In this document: positions 1 through 7,364 of the stretch, piece by piece
Numbering within the stretch: the stretch's first letter is position 1
How the letters are laid out: each line of letters starts with the position of its first letter
Assembly: GCA_030432855.1 (NCBI GenBank)
Contig: JAUILM010000185.1
Span: forward strand, 1-9,136
Length of the DNA: 9,136 nucleotides
From: Bacteroidia bacterium
GTDB taxonomy: Bacteria > Bacteroidota > Bacteroidia > Chitinophagales > Saprospiraceae
Direction of reading: 5' to 3'
Notes under the pieces: model-generated
Seen by the model: only the letters and a program-made list of their open reading frames with translations
Told to the model about the DNA's origin: nothing
Database searches by the model: none
Made by a program: the position numbers and the translations under genes

Positions 1-34
1 TCATGATTTCTGGGACTTGTTTTCTAAAAAATAT

Positions 35-1039
35 CTATGCTGTCTCCTCTCCAAAGAACTCCGCATATTGATCTCGCATAATCAGCAGAATCAGGGTAAA
101 GAACAAAACCGACACCAGAGAACCCGCCACAATAAGCCACCGAACTGGAAACGATTTTTTATCTGCTGGCACTGCTCTATCTACGGTAAATTTTTGAGGA
201 ATATCAATGGCAGCATCAGCCTGGAGTTGATTTTCTACACTTCGAAATCGTTGCAATTGATCCACCAGGATTTCGCGTTGTCGTCTCTTGGCATCATATA
301 CCTCAGCATATTTCTGATTGGTCTCAATTTGTTTCTCCAGTTGCTTGATCTTGTTTTCACCTACTCTTCCATAAGCCCGCCCCAAAGACTCACGTAGCGC
401 TGCGCGTTCCAATTCTGAAACAACACCAAGGGCTTTTAAGCTATCAAGGGCACCCGATACGTCAGCCAACTCCTCAGTAAGTCTTTGACGCTCTCCCAAT
501 ACCATATTCATAGAAGTACGTGCCCTTTCCCGGATCATATCGTTCTTCACTGTATCCGTATATTCCGAAATACTGTTGGCAATCTCAGACGCCTTTACCG
601 GATCCTTATCTATGACGGAGATGTCAATAGAGTTGTATTTAGTACGTTTGGCTGTTATATTACTATTGTACGTTTGTCTGATCTTACTGCGTGCATGCGG
701 TTCCGATTGGTCTACTTCATAATGTTCATACAGGTCATTTTTTTCAATAACCTTAATTTGCAACTCTTCGGAATTGATAATCTGTAGTAACTGTTCAGCT
801 TCCTGTTCTTCGCCAAAATCAGAAATGTTACCTCGCTTGACACCACTTTCATTGAGCGTTAATGTGCTGGTCCTGGCGGGGAAAATTACAACCGTAGACC
901 TGTAATACTCGGTCAGCAAGAGAGAAATCACGGCTGACAGCACAATGGTGATGACAGATACTATGATGAATAGTCTTCTGTTTTTCCACATCAATTGAAA
1001 GAGAGCCTTTAGACTCAAATCTACTTCGGGTTTTGTCAT
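35..1039 (-). CDS. Wzz-type polysaccharide chain-length determinant / co-polymerase
   Basis: This is an inner-membrane polysaccharide co-polymerase of the Wzz family, which sets chain length of O-antigen or exopolysaccharide during Wzy-dependent polymerisation. From the ATG at 1039 it is 334 residues. A transmembrane helix lies at about 23-43 after a short cytoplasmic N-terminus. A charged, mostly helical periplasmic part follows, with coiled-coil-like stretches at about 170-205 and 225-275. A second helix sits at about 300-321, preceded by the Wzz-like element VPADKKSFPVRW. No C-terminal tyrosine kinase domain is present, so it is not a BY-kinase fusion. An in-frame GTG at 1057 would add six residues (340 aa). 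I prefer the ATG because GTG starts are uncommon in this group, and neither site has a Shine-Dalgarno sequence. It lies 64 bp after the flippase stop and is probably cotranscribed. Beyond its stop, an ATG at 4..2 on the minus strand could start another gene. The family is clear; the exact polymer is unknown. Confidence 0.86.
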   Translation of the reverse strand: MTKPEVDLSLKALFQLMWKNRRLFIIVSVITIVLSAVISLLLTEYYRSTVVIFPARTSTLTLNESGVKRGNISDFGEEQEAEQLLQIINSEELQIKVIEKNDLYEHYEVDQSEPHARSKIRQTYNSNITAKRTKYNSIDISVIDKDPVKASEIANSISEYTDTVKNDMIRERARTSMNMVLGERQRLTEELADVSGALDSLKALGVVSELERAALRESLGRAYGRVGENKIKQLEKQIETNQKYAEVYDAKRRQREILVDQLQRFRSVENQLQADAAIDIPQKFTVDRAVPADKKSFPVRWLIVAGSLVSVLFFTLILLIMRDQYAEFFGEETA

Positions 1040-1103
1040 AGCAAAATCTAAGTTCACAAATGTAGAAAAATCAGGTTATCAAATACATTAATCGTGACGC
1101 TGG

Positions 1104-2555
1104 CTATGACGATAGCTGAGAGGCAAAGACCTCGTGAAGTAATCGGCGAGAAATCAATCCTGAGACAAGGGCAGTGGCAGCACAAATTGTGATCAGTAAT
1201 ACTAATGCAGTCAGTGGCTCCACGGTACTGCGTCTTAAAAAATCACTCGATATCACAACGATAAGTGTATAAAGGACCACGCGCCCCACCAGAAACCAAC
1301 GAATATTTAAACTTAAATTTACATTACTGTATATCAACAGTGCCAAAGACACAACAAACTGAGTAATAACTGTGGCCCAGGTGGCACCTAATGACTTATA
1401 TGTTGGAATCAGGAGCAGATTTAGTAAAAGGTTGATACCCAGCCCTATCAAAAAAATGGTGTTCATCGTCCTCAGCGCATGCCGGGCGGTAAGTAATGTT
1501 CCAAAGACATATGACCAGGATACCGCTATAAATGTGACCATCAAATACTGAAAAACCAAACTCCATTCTTCAGATGTACTGGTATAAAGTGTGCCTATTA
1601 TGTAGTCTGCATAGAACCAGCATATCACCGATACACCGATTGAAATGGCGGAAAGCAATCCGAATGATGTATTGACCAGGCTTACGAGTGCATCATGCTT
1701 ATCAAGCATTTTACTAAACATTGGCAAAAGTAATCCTGCAAATAGAAGACCCAGCATGTTGAAGGCATCCAACACCCGATATGATGCTGCGTATATCCCT
1801 GCCTGTTCCTTACCATCAGTGAGAAGCCGTTCTATCATTACACCGTCCATCCTGGTATAAAGTGTCATCAATAGCAGAACGAGTGCGAAGGGTGCACTAC
1901 TCCTTATCATCCAAATGATATATGCACGTTTAAATCCTGGTCTGTACGATTTCAAAATACCTTTGGATATAAGAAGTACAAGAGCAGCTGCGATGCTGAT
2001 CAAAAAGCAGGCAGTTTGTGTTAGGACAAAATATTCTATCTGAAAGGGCTCAATCCCCAGGATCCAAAACATAGAACCCACAGCACAAACCATGAGAAAC
2101 TTATCTAATGTGGAAAAGACACTATCAATACTATAGTATCCACTTGCTGAAAAGATGGTACGCAATAATATTAGGAGAGATGCGAGTATCTGATTTAAGA
2201 TAATCAGATGAAGGATAGCATTGGATATAATTGGATACCCTGATATCCAGGCAAAAAGTAGGGTTACTAGTATAAAAAATCCCGCAGTCAGAATCTTTAG
2301 GCCCAGGACCTTTGGTAAATACTTGTTAATGAGTGCTGGATACCGGCTAAACTGCGTGTGGCTAAAATTCTGAACACCCAGGTCATTAAATATTTGAAAT
2401 AAATAGACGAAATTCAGAAGTGCAAAGTAATACCCGTAATCAACCGGACCTACCTCATTTTGGACGGTCCTGTCGATTCCAAATATGTAAAGAGGTTTTA
2501 TCAGTAGGTTTAATGCAAGGACAAGTATGAGGTTTTTAATGAATGTTTTTTGCAT
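1104..2555 (-). CDS. Wzx-like oligosaccharide flippase (MOP/MATE superfamily)
   Basis: This 483-residue integral membrane protein resembles flippases that move undecaprenyl-linked oligosaccharide units across the inner membrane for surface polysaccharide assembly. Hydrophobic segments run throughout, about 12-14 helices. The N-terminal region around residues 36-66 (VGPVDYGYYFALLNFVYLFQ and the following NDLGVQNF) is typical of bacterial Wzx/RfbX proteins. The central part, around 215-300, has the usual charged loop with TRMDGVMIERLL and the helix-start AGIYAASYRVLDAFN, a conserved block of this family. Length is normal. The ATG start at 2555 gives a complete N-terminal helix. The gene is directly upstream of the Wzz-type gene on the same strand, which supports a polysaccharide export cluster running off the left edge. 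The divergent gene on its right is an exported DUF1080 protein and is probably unrelated. The substrate cannot be told from sequence. Confidence 0.88.
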   Translation of the reverse strand: MQKTFIKNLILVLALNLLIKPLYIFGIDRTVQNEVGPVDYGYYFALLNFVYLFQIFNDLGVQNFSHTQFSRYPALINKYLPKVLGLKILTAGFFILVTLLFAWISGYPIISNAILHLIILNQILASLLILLRTIFSASGYYSIDSVFSTLDKFLMVCAVGSMFWILGIEPFQIEYFVLTQTACFLISIAAALVLLISKGILKSYRPGFKRAYIIWMIRSSAPFALVLLLMTLYTRMDGVMIERLLTDGKEQAGIYAASYRVLDAFNMLGLLFAGLLLPMFSKMLDKHDALVSLVNTSFGLLSAISIGVSVICWFYADYIIGTLYTSTSEEWSLVFQYLMVTFIAVSWSYVFGTLLTARHALRTMNTIFLIGLGINLLLNLLLIPTYKSLGATWATVITQFVVSLALLIYSNVNLSLNIRWFLVGRVVLYTLIVVISSDFLRRSTVEPLTALVLLITICAATALVSGLISRRLLHEVFASQLSS

Positions 2556-2659
2556 CAGAATTGACCTTACATCTTTTGTACACCAATAGAAGTTTTCAAA
2601 GGAACCTTATTTTGTTATTTTACCCAAGTCAATCATAAAGATTATTAATTCGATATCAG
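2556..2659. promoter_or_regulatory. Divergent intergenic region, flippase / DUF1080
   Basis: This 104-bp AT-rich gap must hold the promoters for the leftward polysaccharide genes and the rightward DUF1080 gene. By eye I found no exact match to the Bacteroidota pair TTTG / TAnnTTTG at proper spacing. The nearest plus-strand candidate is TTATTTTG at about 2607-2614, with one mismatch and no suitably placed upstream box. No Shine-Dalgarno sequence precedes the DUF1080 start. Confidence 0.4.
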
Positions 2660-3379
2660 ATGAAATACAGAAGTGCATATCTCATATTAGTGATGATGCT
2701 GACTATGGGTCAGGTACTTAATGCTCAAGGTCAGTTAAGCGCTGATGAAAAGGCAAACGGGTGGATCTCACTCTTTGATGGCAAGACCACGGATGGATGG
2801 CGCACGTACAACAAGAGTAAAATTGGCTCAAGCTGGGTGGTTCAGGATGGCGCTTTGACGTTGGTGACCGATGAGGATGGTGAGGTTAAAGATGGAGGAG
2901 CCATTGTCTCTGATATTATGCCGGAAAACTTCGAATTATCACTCGAATGGAAAATCAGTGAGTGTGGTAACAGTGGCATCATGTATAATGTAGTAGAGAA
3001 ACCTTCACTCAGCCGGGCATACCACTCAGGGCCGGAACTTCAGGTACTTGATAACAGCTGTCATCCTGATGCCAAAATTCATAAGCATCGAGCAGGCGAT
3101 CTGTATGACCTCATCGCCAGTGATCCGGAAGTAGTGAAACCTGCTGGAGAATGGAATACTTTCATGATGAAGATCGAAGACGATGAAGTCGAAGTCCACC
3201 TAAACGGGACTAAGGTCCTTGCTTATACCATGCATGATGACAATTGGCATAAGATGATCGCCAATAGCAAATTTAAAGACATGGGAGACTTTGGTAAGCA
3301 TCGGCAGGGAAGGATAGCCCTCCAGGACCATAGTGACCCTGTCTGGTTCCGAAATATCAAATACCGGCCACTGGATTAG
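2660..3379 (+). CDS. Exported DUF1080 protein (3-keto-disaccharide hydrolase family)
   Basis: A 239-residue secreted protein of the DUF1080 family, a concanavalin-like jelly roll. Family members have been characterised as hydrolases or lyases acting on 3-keto-glycosides. Residues 1-22 form a signal peptide: basic MKYR, a hydrophobic core LILVMMLTM, then a likely signal peptidase I cleavage after VLNA. No lipobox cysteine is present. The mature part is a single domain covering about 33-238. It shows the family opening WISLFDGKTTDGWR (35-48), the WKIS..GNSGI strand (97-107), GPELQVLDN (124-132), AGDLYDLIA (145-153), KPAGEWNT (160-167) and the closing GRIALQDHSDPVWFRNIKY (217-235). Length is typical of a stand-alone member. 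It stands alone on the plus strand, divergent from the polysaccharide genes and convergent with the SDR. A link to the Gfo/Idh/MocA gene 4 kb away is plausible but not shown; export separates it from that cytoplasmic enzyme. Confidence 0.9.
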   Translation: MKYRSAYLILVMMLTMGQVLNAQGQLSADEKANGWISLFDGKTTDGWRTYNKSKIGSSWVVQDGALTLVTDEDGEVKDGGAIVSDIMPENFELSLEWKISECGNSGIMYNVVEKPSLSRAYHSGPELQVLDNSCHPDAKIHKHRAGDLYDLIASDPEVVKPAGEWNTFMMKIEDDEVEVHLNGTKVLAYTMHDDNWHKMIANSKFKDMGDFGKHRQGRIALQDHSDPVWFRNIKYRPLD

Positions 3380-3426
3380 AAATTGTCACTTCATTTGAAC
3401 ACCTACTCGATCATCAACTTTGTTGA

Positions 3427-4131
3427 TTATTTCTTACGCGGAATCGACGGTCGGACTTCTACCTTACTAGGTAATGTTCTAGCTGGCATTTTAAGTAAGT
3501 CAACGACAATTTGTCCAATATCTTCTGGCTGAATTTTCCATGCATCCGCCTCAGTAGGTGTCCGGTTGTTAAAATGAGTGGCCACTGATCCCGGCATAAT
3601 GGTACTGACTTTCACCCCATCGTATCTGAGATCGAGCATGACCGCCTGTGTAAAGCCAACTAATCCAAATTTACTGGCATTGTAGGCTGCTCCGGAGGCG
3701 AAGAAGTTTGCCCCGGCAAGACTGGCGATGGTAATCAAGTATCCCTTGGAGGCACGGAGAGCATCTACCGACGCTTTGACGCTATTGAACACTCCTGTCA
3801 AATTCACATCTATTACTTCGCTCCATTGATCAGAGGTCAGCTCCTGAATAGGGGCAAAATGTCCCACCCCGGCATTGGCAATCAGCACATCTAATGAAGC
3901 ATACTTCTTCAACAACTTTTTCACCACCTCCTGCTGGGCGTGAAGATCCCTGACATCACATACATATCCCACGGCTTTGTTATTGAGATCTTTCAGTGCC
4001 TGATCCACTGAGTTTTGACTTCTACCGGTTATTGCCACCTGCATACCTTCATTCGCAAGAGATCTGGCCACCTCCAGTCCAATGCCTTTTGTACCCCCTG
4101 TGATTAGGGCCACTTTATTTTTCAAGTTCAT
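3427..4131 (-). CDS. SDR family NAD(P)-dependent oxidoreductase
   Basis: A classical short-chain dehydrogenase/reductase of 234 residues from the ATG at 4131. It is a single Rossmann domain starting with the cofactor motif TGGTKGIG (11-18). The arginine of TGR (residue 37) after the second strand suggests NADP(H) preference. The NAG motif is at 86-88, and the catalytic tetrad is complete: Asn110, Ser137, Tyr150 and Lys154 (YNASK). PG at 180-181 follows the usual pattern. The C-terminal EVRPSIPRKK resembles NADP-dependent ketone or 3-oxoacyl reductases, but the substrate cannot be assigned. An upstream in-frame ATG at 4185 would give 252 residues, adding an 18-residue extension; that start is preceded by GGAGGA at rather long spacing (12 bp). 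The shorter start is favoured because it begins right at the family's first strand. It is convergent with the DUF1080 gene (47 bp apart) and divergent from the MFS gene. Confidence 0.88.
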   Translation of the reverse strand: MNLKNKVALITGGTKGIGLEVARSLANEGMQVAITGRSQNSVDQALKDLNNKAVGYVCDVRDLHAQQEVVKKLLKKYASLDVLIANAGVGHFAPIQELTSDQWSEVIDVNLTGVFNSVKASVDALRASKGYLITIASLAGANFFASGAAYNASKFGLVGFTQAVMLDLRYDGVKVSTIMPGSVATHFNNRTPTEADAWKIQPEDIGQIVVDLLKMPARTLPSKVEVRPSIPRKK

Positions 4132-4246
4132 CTTTTCAAATTGTTTAATGATAAAAGTAAGAAGAGCCCTAAAGTGTTCATCCATTTGGTATGAGTCTCC
4201 TCCATATTCTAAATATCTCTACCCTAAAAACATGTTTCTCAGCCGC

Positions 4247-4289
4247 TTATCAGGCGATCGAAATGCTTTAGCACTTCGGGCCCTGATAA
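4247..4289. repeat. Nested imperfect inverted repeat (hairpin)
   Basis: Outer arms TTATCAGG (4247-4254) and CCTGATAA (4282-4289) are exact reverse complements. Inside, CGAAATGC (4259-4266) and GCACTTCG (4271-4278) pair with one mismatch around a TTTA loop. The whole forms a hairpin of about 43 bases with a small asymmetric internal loop (4 and 3 bases). It lies well upstream of both flanking genes. It could be a terminator remnant, an RNA structure in a leader, or a dispersed intergenic repeat. It lacks a clean U-tract on either side. Confidence 0.6.
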
Positions 4290-4304
4290 ATTATTTCATA
4301 ATTT
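4288..4304. repeat. Perfect AT-rich palindrome, possible operator
   Basis: AAATTAT and ATAATTT are exact reverse complements separated by TTC, a 17-bp element that abuts the hairpin on its left. Its symmetry and its position between divergent genes suit a regulator binding site. AT-rich palindromes also arise by chance, so the operator reading is tentative. Confidence 0.35.
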
Positions 4305-4472
4305 GAGGAGTGGTCCAAATTAAACACGCTTTCTTAGGATATACACCAAAGAAAATATATAGATTTACTGTCTATCTGTCTCTTCCCAAAAATCGTGATG
4401 AAAGAGTATGTGGAGCAGCCGCATGCGGGAGACAACTTAAATTAATTTCTTAAAGTCAAAACGAAAACATTC

Positions 4473-5690
4473 ATGGTAAACGACAAAAGACTTTTTTATG
4501 CTAGTTGTTTCGCATTGATTACCACTGCGTTTTCATTTAGCATTCGCGCCGGTATAATGCCGCAACTAGAGTCAGAACTGGGTCTTTCAGGTACTCAGCT
4601 AGGATTTATAAATCAAATGTGGTTTTGGGGATTCCCCATCTCAATGATTATTGGTGGAATGATCTATCACAAAGTGGGTGGAGCGATCATCATGCAGTTT
4701 GCATTTTTTGCACATGCTATTGGTATTTTATTGACCATTTTTGCAGGTAGTTACTTCATCTTACTGCTTTCTTCACTACTTATCGGACTGGGTAATGGAT
4801 GTACAGAAGCCGCTTGCAATCCTATGATTGCTGATGCTTACAAGGGCAACAAGATCAGTAAGATGCTCAATCGGTTTCATATGTGGTTCCCCGGAGGTAT
4901 CCTGGTGGGAAGCCTTCTCAGCCAGGCTATGACATCGATGGGTTGGAGCTGGCAGATGCAGGTAGGAATCATTCTTATTCCTACTGTCATTTATGCGTAT
5001 TTGTTCTTTGGTCAAAAATGGCCTGTACCAAGCACAACGGAGGGTGGCCTTTCTGGCAACTTCAGCAGCATGTTTAAACCCCTATTTATCTTTATCCTTA
5101 TCTGTATGTGCTTCACCGCTATATCGGAGTTTGGTCCCAACAACTGGGTACCGATTACACTGCAAGGTAGTGGTGCGACGCCCATGCTGGTTATGGCTTT
5201 AACTTTCGGACTCATGACCGTAGCCCGATACTTTGGAGGGGAAGTTGTTGCGAAATTCGATACGACTGGAGTTCTACTTGGGTCGGCCGTCCTGGCTACT
5301 TTAGGACTTTACCTGCTGAGCAGTCAGTCTGGTGGCATGGTCTATATAGCAGCTATTGTATATGGACTCGGTATCGCTTATTTCTGGCCCAATATGATTG
5401 GATTTACCGCAAGATATATTCCGGAAAGTGGGGCCCTGGGCATGAGCATCGTGGGTGCAATGGGTATGTTTGCATCGGGCCTCGTGATGCCAATTTTTGG
5501 TGGATTGATCGACAAAAACCGCGAGATTGCCGCAGAGCAAGGGTTGACAGGTGATGCCATCGATATTGCTACTGGTCAGATGACCTTATCAACAATGGCG
5601 TTGGTGCCATTGGCTCTTATAGTGCTCTTTGGTATACTCTACTTCTGGATGAGAAACAAGAGTGAGGTCGCTCCGGCAGCGGCTCACTAG
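4473..5690 (+). CDS. MFS transporter, probable sugar permease
   Basis: A 405-residue major facilitator superfamily permease of the inner membrane. Hydrophobic segments suggest 12 helices in two halves, roughly 7-27, 45-65, 71-91, 95-115, 136-154 and 162-180, then a cytoplasmic link at about 181-202, then six more up to about 393. The loop between helices 2 and 3 (GGMIYHKVGGA, 61-71) corresponds to a degenerate MFS motif A. Acidic and aromatic residues in helices, such as Glu112 in GNGCTEAACNP and the segment RFHMWFPGG (134-142), suggest a polar substrate coupled to protons or sodium. Length is normal. The start at 4473 has no Shine-Dalgarno sequence. Its convergent neighbour is xylA, which makes a pentose or related sugar a reasonable guess, but the transporter subfamily and substrate are not established from sequence. 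Two hairpins separate it from xylA. Confidence 0.87.
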   Translation: MVNDKRLFYASCFALITTAFSFSIRAGIMPQLESELGLSGTQLGFINQMWFWGFPISMIIGGMIYHKVGGAIIMQFAFFAHAIGILLTIFAGSYFILLLSSLLIGLGNGCTEAACNPMIADAYKGNKISKMLNRFHMWFPGGILVGSLLSQAMTSMGWSWQMQVGIILIPTVIYAYLFFGQKWPVPSTTEGGLSGNFSSMFKPLFIFILICMCFTAISEFGPNNWVPITLQGSGATPMLVMALTFGLMTVARYFGGEVVAKFDTTGVLLGSAVLATLGLYLLSSQSGGMVYIAAIVYGLGIAYFWPNMIGFTARYIPESGALGMSIVGAMGMFASGLVMPIFGGLIDKNREIAAEQGLTGDAIDIATGQMTLSTMALVPLALIVLFGILYFWMRNKSEVAPAAAH

Positions 5691-5710
5691 ATGATATAAT
5701 GAAATAGTTA

Positions 5711-5747
5711 GAGAGAGGCTGTCTTTTTATTAAGGCAGTCTCTTTTT
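5711..5747 (+). terminator. Rho-independent terminator after the MFS gene
   Basis: AGAGA (5712-5716) pairs with TCTCT (5739-5743). After a GG bulge, CTGTC (5719-5723) pairs with GGCAG (5734-5738) around an AT-rich ten-base loop. A run of T follows directly at 5743-5747. It starts about 20 bp after the MFS stop codon, so it fits as that gene's terminator. Confidence 0.7.
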
Positions 5748-5811
5748 AGTTTTTGGAAGCATTTCTTCGGAAATAAATGTTAGGGCAATTCCTCCACACC
5801 TCTACACAGAC

Positions 5812-5843
5812 AAAGGGCCATCACCTAGGAGTGATAGCCCTTT
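5812..5843 (-). terminator. Hairpin terminator after xylA
   Basis: A 13-bp stem with one mismatch: AAAGGGCCATCAC (5812-5824) against GTGATAGCCCTTT (5831-5843) around the loop CTAGGA. It begins 23 bp beyond the xylA stop codon. On the minus strand the stem ends in CCCTTTG, so the U-tract is short; the structure is nearly symmetric and could act in both directions. Confidence 0.65.
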
Positions 5844-5866
5844 ATCATGCAATTATTTTCTTGTAC

Positions 5867-7195
5867 TTAAACGAATCGGTTGACCAGGTTTTCCAGTAAT
5901 TCCTGTTTACCACTAGTCATTGCTGGCTCACCGTGCTCAAGTGCGTATTCTCTAAGATCTTCGAGAGACAGCTGATTGTCTTCAAACTGTTTTCCTTTGC
6001 CTGTATCAAAAGACGCGTATCTGTCACTCCGGATCTTGGTATAGTCTGATTGTTGCATGATCTTATCGGCAATCGTAAGTGCTCTTGCAAATACATCCAT
6101 TCCACCAATATGCGCATGGAAAAGATCCACGAGATCGGTAGAATTTCTGCGAACCTTGGCATCGAAGTTCACACCACCAGATCCCAGTCCACCTGCATCC
6201 AGGATGACAAGCATTGCCTGAGATAACTCATATAAGTTGACAGGAAATTGGTCAGTATCCCATCCATTCTGGTAATCACCACGGTTCGCATCGATACTTC
6301 CCAACATATTAGCATCAGCAGCTACTTGCAGCTCATGCTGGAATGTGTGATTAGCAAGTGTAGCGTGGTTTACCTCCACATTGATTTTGAAATCATCCCC
6401 CAGTCCATTACGCTCTAAGAATCCGACTACTGTTGCCGAATCGAAATCATATTGATGCTTCATGGGCTCCATGGGTTTTGGTTCGATCAGGAAAGTACCC
6501 TTGAAACCATTTTTTCGAGCATAGTCTTTTGACATATGAAGGAATCGAGCCAAATGATCCTGCTCCCGCTTCATATCGGTATTCAACAAGGACATATAGC
6601 CCTCACGTCCACCCCAGAAGACATAGTTTTCTCCTCCCAGCTCAATAGTGGCATCTAACGCATTCTTCACCTGGGTTCCTGCGTAGGTCAGGACATGAAA
6701 ATCTGGATTCGTAGCAGCACCATTCATATACCTTGAATTGCCAAATAAATTGGCAGTACCCCATAGTAGCTTTACACCGGATTCTTGCTGCTTTTCTTTA
6801 GCGTAAGCCACGATTTTTTCAAGCCGTGATTCACTTTCAGCAATCGAATCCCCTTCATCAATCAAGTCGAAATCATGAAAACAATAGTATGGTGCTCCAA
6901 TCTTAGTTATAAATTCGAATGCAGCATCCATCTTATCATAGGCCCGTTGAATTGGGTCACTATTATTTAGCCAGGGCATAGGTCTCAAGCCCCCACCAAA
7001 TGGATCAGAGTTGTCATTGCAGAAGGAATGCCAGTAGGCGATAGCAAATCGGAAATGATCCTCCATGCTTTTGCCGGCAACTACCTTAGATGCATCATAA
7101 TGTTTGAATGCCAGTGGATTATCTGATGTCGGACCTTCATACTGAATTGCTCCGATGTTTGGAAAGTATTCAGTACGGCCTGTGACTACCTTCAT
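5867..7195 (-). CDS. xylA: Xylose isomerase
   Basis: Xylose isomerase (EC 5.3.1.5) converts D-xylose to D-xylulose, and D-glucose to D-fructose more slowly, in the cytoplasm. At 442 residues it has the length of the class II enzymes such as E. coli XylA. The TIM barrel carries every active-site element: FHDFD (106-110) with catalytic His107 and Asp110, FWGGREGY (193-200), LIEPKPMEP (236-244) with metal ligand Glu238 and Lys240, VEVNH (273-277) with Glu274 and His277, Asp302 in DANRGD, Asp313 and Asp315 in GWDTDQF, and Asp345 in NFDAKVRR. The C-terminal arm needed for tetramer packing is complete. The start has AAGGA five bases upstream. It is convergent with the MFS gene and divergent from the Gfo/Idh/MocA gene. 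A xylulokinase gene, its usual partner, is not in the window. Identification is secure. Confidence 0.98.
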   Translation of the reverse strand: MKVVTGRTEYFPNIGAIQYEGPTSDNPLAFKHYDASKVVAGKSMEDHFRFAIAYWHSFCNDNSDPFGGGLRPMPWLNNSDPIQRAYDKMDAAFEFITKIGAPYYCFHDFDLIDEGDSIAESESRLEKIVAYAKEKQQESGVKLLWGTANLFGNSRYMNGAATNPDFHVLTYAGTQVKNALDATIELGGENYVFWGGREGYMSLLNTDMKREQDHLARFLHMSKDYARKNGFKGTFLIEPKPMEPMKHQYDFDSATVVGFLERNGLGDDFKINVEVNHATLANHTFQHELQVAADANMLGSIDANRGDYQNGWDTDQFPVNLYELSQAMLVILDAGGLGSGGVNFDAKVRRNSTDLVDLFHAHIGGMDVFARALTIADKIMQQSDYTKIRSDRYASFDTGKGKQFEDNQLSLEDLREYALEHGEPAMTSGKQELLENLVNRFV

Positions 7196-7200
7196 AATTT

Positions 7201-7205
7201 TCCTT
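7201..7205 (-). promoter_or_regulatory. Shine-Dalgarno site of xylA
   Basis: Reads AAGGA on the minus strand, five bases before the xylA ATG. It stands out because the other starts I checked here lack a well-spaced Shine-Dalgarno sequence, and it supports the start at 7195. Confidence 0.5.
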
Positions 7206-7364
7206 GTTTTTTAATGTTTCCTCAAATAAAGGGTGGCAAAATAAGTGAATTCTGCATTTCTATTGAGGTTTCTTAGAAGGATATTAAAAATATGCTTATA
7301 ATTAGCTTGTTTAGCAGTTAAATACTATTCGTACGCATTCTCAAAATAATATTTGGTTGGTTGC

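Larger units (their letters stand above)
4186..4472. promoter_or_regulatory. Divergent intergenic region, SDR / MFS transporter
   Basis: This 287-bp stretch (341 bp if the SDR starts at 4131) contains no convincing gene. It should carry the promoters for the leftward SDR and rightward MFS genes. It holds a nested imperfect hairpin (4247-4289), a perfect 7-bp inverted repeat with a 3-bp spacer (4288-4304), a CCGCATGCGG palindrome (4419-4428) and a 15-codon open frame (4398-4445). I saw no exact TAnnTTTG promoter box. Confidence 0.45.

Noticed and set aside
1..4. Start of a further minus-strand gene (ATG at 4..2)
   Set aside because: Only four bases are in the window, so no gene can be supported.
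17..397. 126-codon plus-strand open frame
   Set aside because: It lies entirely antisense to the Wzz-type gene, and its product has no recognisable domain.
2607..2614. TTATTTTG as a Bacteroidota -7 promoter box
   Set aside because: One mismatch to TAnnTTTG and no TTTG/TTG box at the right spacing; similar strings recur by chance in the AT-rich gaps here.
3413..3427. Small inverted repeat ATCAAC-TTT-GTTGAT between DUF1080 and SDR
   Set aside because: Six-bp stem, AT-rich, no clear U-tract and overlapping the SDR stop codon; too weak to call a terminator.
4082..4306. 74-codon plus-strand open frame across the SDR start and intergenic region
   Set aside because: Half is antisense to the SDR N-terminus and the rest crosses the hairpin and palindrome; no coding character seen.
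5301..5560. Minus-strand open frames inside the MFS gene
   Set aside because: Antisense to a well-supported membrane protein, His/Cys-rich composition and no family resemblance.
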